DNA of 5,924 nt from Defluviicoccus sp. GTDB lineage: Bacteria; Pseudomonadota; Alphaproteobacteria; Rhodospirillales; Defluviicoccaceae. Within the stretch, counting starts at the first letter, position 1. Every line of letters begins with the position of its first letter. The notes beneath the pieces are model-generated. The model was given only the letters and a program-made list of their open reading frames with translations, made no database searches and was not told the DNA's origin. The DNA lies in assembly GCA_013414705.1 (NCBI GenBank), contig CP058705.1, forward strand, positions 2,837,717 through 2,843,640. Reading direction: 5' to 3'. The position numbers and the translations under genes were made by a program. This document shows positions 1-5,924 of the stretch, in pieces.

Positions 1-1002
1 GGCGTCCCCGATCTGGCCAGCAAGCGCTGGATCTGGGAACAGTACGACCACATGGTGATGGCATCGACCGTACAGCGCCCGGGCGGCGATGCTGCGGTGC
101 TGCGGCTGCTCGGCACCACCAAGGGTATCGCCGTCACCTCGGACTGCACGCCGCGCTACTGCCTCGCCGATCCACGCCAGGGCGGCCGTCAGGCGGTCGT
201 TGAAGCGTGGCGCAACCTGACGGCGGCCGGTGCCCAGCCGCTCGCGATCACCAACTGCCTCAACTTCGGCAATCCGGAAAAGCCGGAGATCATGGCGCAG
301 TTCGCCGAGTGTATCGAGGGCATGGCCGAGGCCTGCCTGGCGCTCGACTTCCCGGTCGTTTCCGGCAACGTCTCGCTCTACAACGAGACCAACGGCAACG
401 CCATTCCCCCTACCCCCACCATCGGTGGCGTCGGCCTGCTCGCTGACGTCGAGCGGATGGCAACGGTCGCACTGCGCGGCGAAGACCAGATGTTGCTGCT
501 GCTAGGCGATACCGGCGCGCCGGGGCTCGGCCAGTCACTCTACCTGCGCGAAATCGAAGGACGTGAGGACGGTGCGCCACCGCCGGTGGATCTGGCGGGC
601 GAACGGCAAACCGGGGATTTCGTGCGCGGACTGATCGCAGATGGCCGGGTCCAGACCTGCCACGACATCGCTTGTGGAGGCTTGCTGGTGGCGGTGACGG
701 AGATGGCGCTGGCGGGCGGCATCGGGGTCTCGCTCGACCTGCCATCCGACCTGCCGGCGAAACCGGAAGTATGGAAGCTGGCAGACTTTCTGTTCGGTGA
801 GGCGCAGGGACGCTATCTACTCGCCGCAGATCGGGACCTAGCGACGGCGATCGCGGTCGAGGCGGCGGCGGCAGGCGTGGGTGTCTGCACCGTCGGTCGG
901 ACCGGCGGCAGCCAATTGCAGGTCGGCGCGCATTTCGCCATATCGATCGAAGAGCTGCGCAGCGTGCATGAACGCTGGCTGCCGGAGTTCATGTCCCGCT
1001 GA
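1..1002 (+). CDS. purL: Phosphoribosylformylglycinamidine synthase subunit PurL, 3' part
   Basis: PurL is the synthetase subunit that, with PurQ (glutaminase) and PurS, makes FGAM from FGAR, ATP and glutamine in cytosolic purine synthesis. The reading frame is open from base 1, with no start in the window, so the gene is truncated on the left. The 333 visible residues are roughly the last 45% of a small-type (~730 aa) PurL. Family signatures run in order: KRWIWEQYDHMVM near residues 9-21, VQRPGGDAA, the NCLNFGNPEKPEIM block, SGNVSLYNET, PTPTIGGVGLL, and the C-terminal AIR-synthase-like domain with CHDIACGGLL near residue 220. The ATG at 52 lies inside the conserved WEQYDHMVM block and is not a start. 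Many homologues read S-D/E-G-G-L where this protein has A-C-G-G-L; the His, Asp and two Gly are kept. Stop TGA at 1000-1002; bolA follows closely, suggesting cotranscription. Confidence 0.97.
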   Translation, partial: GVPDLASKRWIWEQYDHMVMASTVQRPGGDAAVLRLLGTTKGIAVTSDCTPRYCLADPRQGGRQAVVEAWRNLTAAGAQPLAITNCLNFGNPEKPEIMAQFAECIEGMAEACLALDFPVVSGNVSLYNETNGNAIPPTPTIGGVGLLADVERMATVALRGEDQMLLLLGDTGAPGLGQSLYLREIEGREDGAPPPVDLAGERQTGDFVRGLIADGRVQTCHDIACGGLLVAVTEMALAGGIGVSLDLPSDLPAKPEVWKLADFLFGEAQGRYLLAADRDLATAIAVEAAAAGVGVCTVGRTGGSQLQVGAHFAISIEELRSVHERWLPEFMSR

Positions 1003-1015
1003 AGGCGGGTAAAGC

Positions 1016-1020
1016 GGGAG
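1016..1020 (+). promoter_or_regulatory. Ribosome binding site of bolA
   Basis: GGGAG lies 8 bases before the ATG at 1029. This spacing favours ATG 1029 over GTG 1023, which is only 2 bases away, and over ATG 1035, which is 14 bases away. Confidence 0.6.
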
Positions 1021-1028
1021 CAGTGCTG

Positions 1029-1271
1029 ATGGCAATGGACGCGAGCGAGATTGAAACGCTGATCCGGGAGGCGTTGCCGGATGCGCAGGTGACGATCGAG
1101 GACCTGCGTGGTGATGGCGACCACTACGCCGCGCTCGTCGTCTCCTCGGCGTTCGCGGGCAAGAGCCGGGTGCAGCAGCATCAGATGGTCTACCAGGCCC
1201 TTCAGGGCCGGATGGGGACAGCGTTGCATGCGCTGTCACTGACGACAAACGCTCCCGATGCTCCCCAATGA
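1029..1271 (+). CDS. bolA: BolA family protein (short, CGFS-glutaredoxin partner type)
   Basis: The product is an 80-residue BolA/IbaG-like protein. Proteins of this family bind a [2Fe-2S] cluster together with CGFS monothiol glutaredoxins and act in Fe-S trafficking or iron sensing in the cytosol. Visible signatures are the N-terminal helix (DASEIETLIREALP), a strand ending in GDGDHY whose His sits in the loop that can supply a cluster ligand, then VVSSAFAGKSRVQQHQMVY, the family's hallmark F-x-G-K-(S)-R-x-x-x-H-x-x-V-Y segment, and a short tail with the later His (LHALSL). A GTG at 1023 would extend it by two residues, but the GGGAG site points to ATG 1029. It follows purL by 26 bases and precedes grxD, the expected partner gene. 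Its TGA stop is the first three bases of a heptanucleotide array. The exact subgroup (BolA versus IbaG/BolA2) is inferred from the short length and motif. Confidence 0.92.
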   Translation: MAMDASEIETLIREALPDAQVTIEDLRGDGDHYAALVVSSAFAGKSRVQQHQMVYQALQGRMGTALHALSLTTNAPDAPQ

Positions 1272-1338
1272 GCGACAAACGGTGAGCGACAAACGGTGAG
1301 CGACAAACGGTGAGCGGCGAGCGGTGAGCGGTGAGCGG
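1269..1338 (+). repeat. Heptanucleotide tandem array between bolA and grxD
   Basis: Ten uninterrupted 7-bp units. Three exact copies of the 14-bp pair TGAGCGA-CAAACGG (1269-1282, 1283-1296, 1297-1310) are followed by TGAGCGG (1311-1317), CGAGCGG (1318-1324) and two TGAGCGG (1325-1331, 1332-1338). The first unit supplies the bolA stop codon. Because 7 is not a multiple of 3, TGA recurs in all three plus-strand frames, while the minus strand stays open across the array. The pattern resembles the short tandemly repeated (STRR) heptamer arrays known from cyanobacteria and some other bacteria; a common origin is not implied. Confidence 0.95.
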
Positions 1339-1413
1339 CCTACGCTCCGCAGTTTACGTAGAACGACTCTCCCAGATTCGCTCCAGCTGGGGCAGGACAG
1401 ACGAGGAACGCAG

Positions 1414-1749
1414 ATGAACGAAAATCCGGTGCACGCACACATCCGTCAGGAGATCACCGAGAACCCGGTGGTACTGTTCATGAAAGGCACGCCGATGTTC
1501 CCACAGTGCGGCTTCTCCGCCGCGGTGGTCCAGGCGCTGACCAACATGGGCGTCAAGTTCAAGGGCATCGACGTCCTCACCGACCCGGGCCTGCGCGAGG
1601 GAATCAAGCAGTTCTCCAACTGGCCGACCATCCCGCAGCTCTATGTCGGCGGCGAGTTCATCGGCGGGTGCGACATCGTGCGCGAGATGTACACCACCGG
1701 CGAGCTGCAGCAGGTCTTCGAGCAGAAGGGTGTCGAATTCGTCGGCTGA
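1414..1749 (+). CDS. grxD: Monothiol CGFS glutaredoxin Grx4/GrxD
   Basis: The product is a 111-residue single-domain monothiol glutaredoxin that binds a [2Fe-2S] cluster with glutathione and delivers or senses Fe-S clusters, often as a heterodimer with BolA. The active-site CGFS is at residues 32-35, preceded by MKGTP (conserved Lys24, which binds glutathione). WPTIPQLYVGGEF carries the cis-proline (Pro74), and GGCDI at 84-88 is the second glutathione-contacting motif. The start at 1414 has GAGGA at 1403-1407, 6 bases upstream, and gives the usual family length. The frame is open back to 1324, but that extension runs into repeat-derived sequence and shows no similarity to the family. The gene follows bolA by 142 bases, half of which is the tandem array. 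It may still be read from the purL-bolA transcript; no convincing promoter was found in the gap. Confidence 0.97.
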   Translation: MNENPVHAHIRQEITENPVVLFMKGTPMFPQCGFSAAVVQALTNMGVKFKGIDVLTDPGLREGIKQFSNWPTIPQLYVGGEFIGGCDIVREMYTTGELQQVFEQKGVEFVG

Positions 1750-1774
1750 GTGGTGCGGCGTGTGCCGCGCCACT
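1749..1774 (+). terminator. Hairpin immediately after grxD, possible terminator
   Basis: An 11-bp stem (1749-1759 with 1764-1774, one G-U pair) encloses a GTGT loop and overlaps the last base of the grxD stop codon. The stem is GC-rich, but no T-tract follows, so it is not a canonical intrinsic terminator. It could act as a 3'-end stabiliser or a weak terminator. Confidence 0.45.
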
Positions 1775-1793
1775 TGAGAACGATCGCTGATCG

Positions 1794-1819
1794 CATACCC
1801 TGCGCCGCCTGCGGGTATG
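1794..1819 (+). other. Inverted repeat upstream of the lipoprotein gene
   Basis: CATACCC (1794-1800) and GGGTATG (1813-1819) form a 7-bp perfect inverted repeat with a 12-base GC-rich loop. It lies 40 bases before the lipoprotein start. It may be a leader hairpin or an operator; nothing in the sequence decides. No convincing -35/-10 pair was found in 1775-1858. Confidence 0.35.
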
Positions 1820-1858
1820 GTGCACTACCTGCGGTACGCGAGGGAGGGTGTTTCAGGA

Positions 1859-2355
1859 ATGATGAGACTGACGCGCACGAAGGCGGTGCTGCCAGTCGTA
1901 CTGCTGGCGGCGATCACGACGGCTGGCTGTCAACAGGGCGGCAGTGGCGACTCTGGCTTCGGGCCCAAAACAGGCATCGGAGCAGCGCTGGGTGCAGCGG
2001 GTGGCGGTCTCCTCGGCGCAGCGGCAGGTGGCGGGGCAACGGGCATTGCTGCGGGCGTGCTCCTGGGTGGCTTGGTTGGCGGCGCGACCGGCAGCTACCT
2101 TGACGACCAGGATCGTCGCACGGCAGCCGCGACCACTCAGAATGCACTGGAAAGCAAACCGTCCGGGGCCACAACCACCTGGACCAATCCGGACAGCGGT
2201 CACTCCGGGACGGTCACCCCGACGCGAACCTACCAGACGGCGAGCGGCCAGTACTGCCGCGAATTTGAGCAGACGGTAACGATCGGCGGACAGCCGCAAA
2301 GAGTTATGGCACCGCCTGTCGCGAGCCCGACGGATCCTGGAAGATCGTCAGCTGA
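1859..2355 (+). CDS. Glycine-zipper lipoprotein, 17-kDa surface antigen type, frame-broken near the 3' end
   Basis: A predicted outer-membrane lipoprotein of the rickettsial 17-kDa antigen family; its molecular role is not well defined. The start at ATG 1859 (or 1862) follows AGGGAGGG at 1841-1848. The signal peptide is MMRLTRTK plus a hydrophobic run, ending in TTAGC, with lipid-attachment Cys24; the -3 residue is Thr rather than the usual Leu. A Gly/Ala-rich glycine zipper spans about residues 36-75 and ends in GSYLDDQDRR. The C-terminal domain reads GQYCREFEQTVTIGGQPQ to residue 147. After Q147 (codon 2297-2299) the frame goes wrong. The family-typical ending YGTACREPDGSWKIVS followed by TGA 2353-2355 lies in the -1 frame. 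One extra base in the A-run at 2298-2300 would give a 165-residue protein. Without it, the frame runs to 2551 with an 83-residue unrelated tail overlapping the next gene. It may be a pseudogene, a sequencing error or a frameshift; the coordinates give the restored gene. Confidence 0.8.
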
Positions 2356-2390
2356 CCCGCGAGCCGTCTCGAAGCCGTTTCTTCGCCTGT

Positions 2391-2397
2391 GGAAGGA
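2391..2397 (+). promoter_or_regulatory. Ribosome binding site of the EF-hand gene
   Basis: GGAAGGA ends 8 bases before the ATG at 2406 and supports that start. It also shows that a separate gene begins here, which argues against the lipoprotein frame truly continuing to 2551. Confidence 0.6.
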
Positions 2398-2405
2398 AAC
2401 CGTTC

Positions 2406-2741
2406 ATGCATCGTTTCGGCTGGAGTTCATTCGTCGGCGTGGTCTTGTGCGCCGCGAGCTCGATCGTGGTCGTCGCATCCGTCACAGCACCCGCAGCGGC
2501 AGACGATCGTCTGGATCAGCAGCTCTCCAACACCGACACCAACCACGATAAGAGGATCGACCAGACGGAATACCGTCGGCGGATGGTGGAAGTGTTTTAC
2601 TTGGCGGACGACAACAAGGATGGGCTTCTCGTCATCGAGGAACTGCGGGAGCAAGAACCGGTCTCAGACGAAGCTTTTGCAAACGCCGACAAAAACCACG
2701 ACGGCAAGCTCAGCATGCAGGAGTTCATCAGTATCGGATGA
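2406..2741 (+). CDS. Exported EF-hand calcium-binding protein (three EF-hands in frame)
   Basis: A 111-residue protein with an N-terminal signal peptide: MHRFGW, a hydrophobic stretch at about 7-28, and a likely cleavage after APAAA near residue 32. It is therefore probably periplasmic or exported. Three canonical 12-residue EF-hand loops follow: DTNHDKRIDQTE (44-55; Lys replaces the usual Gly at loop position 6), DDNKDGLLVIEE (68-79) and DKNHDGKLSMQE (95-106). Acidic or Asn ligands sit at loop positions 1, 3, 5 and 12 in all three. Calcium binding is well supported; the physiological role is unknown. EF-hands normally occur in pairs, and the missing fourth loop lies just downstream in the -1 frame (2738-2827), so the stop at 2739-2741 probably marks a frame break. 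The gene starts 50 bases after the restored lipoprotein stop, so the two are likely cotranscribed. Confidence 0.85.
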   Translation: MHRFGWSSFVGVVLCAASSIVVVASVTAPAAADDRLDQQLSNTDTNHDKRIDQTEYRRRMVEVFYLADDNKDGLLVIEELREQEPVSDEAFANADKNHDGKLSMQEFISIG

Positions 2742-2827
2742 TCGATTTCTCCAAAGCCGATACGAACGGTGACGGTATCCTGACGATCGATGAAATCGAA
2801 GCCTGGAACGCCAGCCATCCGCGCTGA
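2738..2827 (+). CDS. Fourth EF-hand fragment in the -1 frame, overlapping the upstream stop as ATGA
   Basis: From ATG 2738 this frame encodes 29 residues: MIDFSKA, then a perfect EF-hand loop DTNGDGILTIDE, then IEAWNASHPR and stop TGA 2825-2827. The ATG overlaps the preceding TGA (2739-2741) in an ATGA junction. If one base were added just before 2735, the upstream protein would continue through it to about 140 residues. The EF3-to-EF4 distance would then be 24 residues, the same as EF1-to-EF2. So it is most likely the detached C-terminus of the EF-hand protein. A separately translated mini-protein made by stop-restart coupling is possible, but a lone 29-residue EF-hand would be unusual and no ribosome binding site precedes it apart from coupling. 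Confidence 0.6.
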   Translation: MIDFSKADTNGDGILTIDEIEAWNASHPR

Positions 2828-2846
2828 GTCTCAGCCTCCCCGCCCT

Positions 2847-2864
2847 TGGCTGTCGTAGCAGCCA
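2847..2864. other. Small hairpin in the convergent gap
   Basis: TGGCTG (2847-2852) pairs with CAGCCA (2859-2864) around a TCGTAG loop. It is a 6-bp perfect stem just downstream of the EF-hand fragment, possibly part of the termination region. No T-tract is present. Confidence 0.3.
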
Positions 2865-2879
2865 GCAGCCTCGCCACAC

Positions 2880-2910
2880 CGGCTCCGATCGGTCTGTCTG
2901 ATCGGAGCCG
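2880..2910. terminator. Perfect hairpin between convergent EF-hand gene and rpsD, probable bidirectional terminator
   Basis: CGGCTCCGATC (2880-2890) pairs perfectly with GATCGGAGCCG (2900-2910), an 11-bp stem with a 9-base loop. It lies 29 bases past the rpsD stop (minus strand) and 52 bases past the EF-hand fragment stop (plus strand). Position and stem strength suggest it ends transcription from both sides. Neither side has a clear T-tract. Confidence 0.6.
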
Positions 2911-2939
2911 CCGGTACGATAATTACTGCGAAGCCACGC

Positions 2940-3554
2940 TCAGCGCGAGTAGTACTCGATCACGAGATTGGGTTCCATCTGCACCGGATAGGGGACGTCC
3001 GAAAGCTTCGGTGTGCGCAGGAAGGTTCCCCGCATCTTTCCTGGCTCGAACTGCAGGTATTCGGGAACGTCCCGCTCTGGCGACTGCAGCGCTTCCAGCA
3101 CCACCACCAACTCGCGCGACTTTTCCTTCACCTCGATGACGTCGCCTTCCTTGACCAGATAAGAGGCGATGGTCACCCGGCGGCCGTTGACCTTGACATG
3201 ACCGTGGTTGATGAACTGGCGCGCCGCGAACGGCGTGATTGCGAACTTCAGCCGGTAGACGACCGCGTCCAAGCGCCGCTCCAATAGACCGATGAGGTTC
3301 TCCGACGTGTCACCACGGCGCCGGATCGCTTCCTCGTAGTAGCGTTGGAACTGCTTTTCGCTGATGTTGCCGTAATAGCCCTTCAGCTTCTGCTTCGCCA
3401 TCAGCTGCGTGCCGTAGTCGGTCGGCTTCTTGCGCTTCTGTCCGTGCTCGCCGGGACCGTAGTCCTTGGTGTTGATCGGACTCTTTGCCCGTCCCCAGAG
3501 ATTGACGCCGAGGCGTCGATTGATCTTGTACTTCGATTCCAGTCGCTTGGTCAT
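2940..3554 (-). CDS. rpsD: 30S ribosomal protein S4
   Basis: A 204-residue primary 16S rRNA-binding protein that nucleates 30S assembly and helps maintain decoding accuracy. The start is ATG at 3554, giving [22 protein letters not shown], the usual alphaproteobacterial S4 beginning. The frame is open upstream to 3623, but that 23-residue extension is Gln-rich, unlike the family, and is rejected. Signatures are [12 protein letters not shown] (32-43), the [19 protein letters not shown] block (51-69) and the S4 RNA-binding domain from about residue 93 ([13 protein letters not shown], then [11 protein letters not shown]). The C-terminus is [14 protein letters not shown]. The N-terminus has no zinc-binding cysteines, so this is the Cys-minus form. 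The gene stands alone on the minus strand with its own promoter and a roughly 100-base leader. S4 represses its own synthesis in several bacteria, so leader regulation is plausible but not shown here. Confidence 0.98.
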   Translation of the reverse strand: MTKRLESKYKINRRLGVNLWGRAKSPINTKDYGPGEHGQKRKKPTDYGTQLMAKQKLKGYYGNISEKQFQRYYEEAIRRRGDTSENLIGLLERRLDAVVYRLKFAITPFAARQFINHGHVKVNGRRVTIASYLVKEGDVIEVKEKSRELVVVLEALQSPERDVPEYLQFEPGKMRGTFLRTPKLSDVPYPVQMEPNLVIEYYSR

Positions 3555-3663
3555 CGTTGCGTTGGTCCGTCTTGACTGCTGTTGTTGTCCCGGTAGGTCC
3601 GCAAGCAGACGGGACGCGCGCACTCCGGCGCACGCCCAGCGTTCCCGGGAGTGTGAACGGCGG

Positions 3664-3691
3664 ACTATAGCGCAGCAATTCGCAGGGTCAA
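3664..3691 (-). promoter_or_regulatory. Strong sigma70-type promoter of rpsD
   Basis: Read on the minus strand: TTGACC (-35, at 3691-3686), a 16-base spacer, and TATAGT (-10, at 3669-3664). Each box matches the consensus at 5 of 6 positions. Transcription would start near 3657, leaving a leader of about 100 bases before the rpsD ATG at 3554. This is the best promoter match in the window. Confidence 0.8.
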
Positions 3692-3742
3692 GTCAGACCT
3701 CCAGAGCACGCCAGAGAGTGCCGAGACGACCTCAGTTTTTAC

Positions 3743-3766
3743 GCGTTACTCCCTTACGGGTAACGC
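3743..3766. promoter_or_regulatory. Palindrome GCGTTAC-N10-GTAACGC between rpsD and mdh
   Basis: A perfect 7-bp inverted repeat (3743-3749 and 3760-3766) around a 10-base centre that can add a two-pair CC/GG extension. It sits about 50 bases upstream of the rpsD -35 box and 200 bases upstream of mdh. A run of five T (3736-3740) precedes it on the plus strand, the wrong side for an intrinsic terminator in either direction. A dyad operator for a dimeric regulator is an inference; a chance palindrome is not excluded. Confidence 0.4.
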
Positions 3767-3815
3767 AGGCGAATTTCCCCGATTTGTGACCTCTTGCTGT
3801 TGCAGCCAAGCCACA

Positions 3816-3841
3816 GCGCACATGCAAAACTCCTTGTGCGC
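3816..3841. other. Hairpin GCGCACA / TGTGCGC upstream of mdh
   Basis: A perfect 7-bp inverted repeat with a 12-base AT-richer loop. It lies just before the candidate mdh promoter, so it would be a DNA dyad rather than a leader structure if that promoter is real. Function unknown. Confidence 0.3.
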
Positions 3842-3858
3842 GTGCAGCGTGTCGCGCC

Positions 3859-4915
<1,057 letters not shown>

Positions 4916-4929
4916 TCCACCGCCAGCCC

Positions 4930-4957
4930 CCGGCAGCCCCGTCGTCATGGCTGCCGG
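4930..4957 (+). terminator. Hairpin in the mdh-sucC gap
   Basis: CCGGCAGCC (4930-4938) pairs perfectly with GGCTGCCGG (4949-4957), a 9-bp GC-rich stem with a 10-base loop, starting 14 bases after the mdh stop. No T-tract follows. In an mdh-sucC operon it may be a partial terminator or an mRNA 3'-end stabiliser that sets different levels for the two genes. Confidence 0.5.
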
Positions 4958-4992
4958 CCGGTCGGTGCTGAAATAAGAGCAGAGAGGGACGG

Positions 4993-5924
<932 letters not shown>

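Noticed and set aside
1269..1338. CRISPR array
   Set aside because: The units are 7 or 14 bp, directly abutting with no spacers.
1339..1413. Promoter for grxD
   Set aside because: TTTACG at 1353-1358 has no acceptable -10 box at the right distance; only a weak 5-bp hairpin (1340-1344 with 1357-1361) is seen.
1354..1773. Minus-strand open frame opposite grxD
   Set aside because: It mirrors the codon pattern of grxD and has no family signature.
2356..2551. Extension of the lipoprotein frame to 2551
   Set aside because: The residues are unlike the family and Arg/Ser-rich, and they overlap the EF-hand gene, which has its own ribosome binding site and signal peptide. The true ending is in the -1 frame at 2353-2355.
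2846..3139. Plus-strand open frame crossing the convergent gap into rpsD
   Set aside because: It has no ribosome binding site and no recognisable protein, it spans the terminator hairpin, and it overlaps rpsD antisense.
3555..3623. N-terminal extension of S4 to 3623
   Set aside because: The 23 extra residues are Gln-rich and unlike any S4 N-terminus. [10 protein letters not shown] at 3554 matches the family start.

Overview
The window looks like core chromosome of a high-GC alphaproteobacterium. The evidence is the series purL (small-type PurL) – bolA – grxD, then rpsD on the opposite strand, then mdh – sucC. The S4 protein starts [16 protein letters not shown], and the malate dehydrogenase is the LDH-like ~316-residue type; both are typical of that class. 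A placement near Rhodospirillales is only a guess.

Layout. (1) 1-1749, plus strand: the 3' part of purL (purine synthesis), a short BolA-family gene 26 bases later, then grxD for a CGFS monothiol glutaredoxin. BolA and CGFS glutaredoxins form Fe-S-binding heterocomplexes, so the adjacency is functionally meaningful. A 70-bp array of ten 7-bp units separates bolA from grxD and supplies the bolA stop codon. (2) 1750-2827, plus strand: a small accessory-looking pair, a glycine-zipper lipoprotein of the 17-kDa surface-antigen type and an exported EF-hand protein. Both genes carry an apparent one-base frame break near the 3' end. The family-typical tail of the lipoprotein and a fourth EF-hand are each found in the -1 frame immediately downstream. 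(3) 2828-2939: convergent gap with a perfect GC-rich hairpin. (4) 2940-3554, minus strand: rpsD, with a strong sigma70-type promoter about 110 bases upstream. (5) 3555-3964: divergent rpsD/mdh intergenic region with a palindrome, another hairpin and a weak mdh promoter candidate. (6) 3965-5924, plus strand: mdh, a 77-base gap holding a 9-bp perfect hairpin, then the first 310 codons of sucC, which runs off the window. mdh and sucC encode TCA-cycle enzymes and are probably cotranscribed.

No CRISPR array, tRNA, rRNA, insertion sequence or evident novel multi-gene system is visible. The parts most worth a second look are the two consecutive frame-broken genes at 1859-2827 and the heptanucleotide array at 1269-1338.
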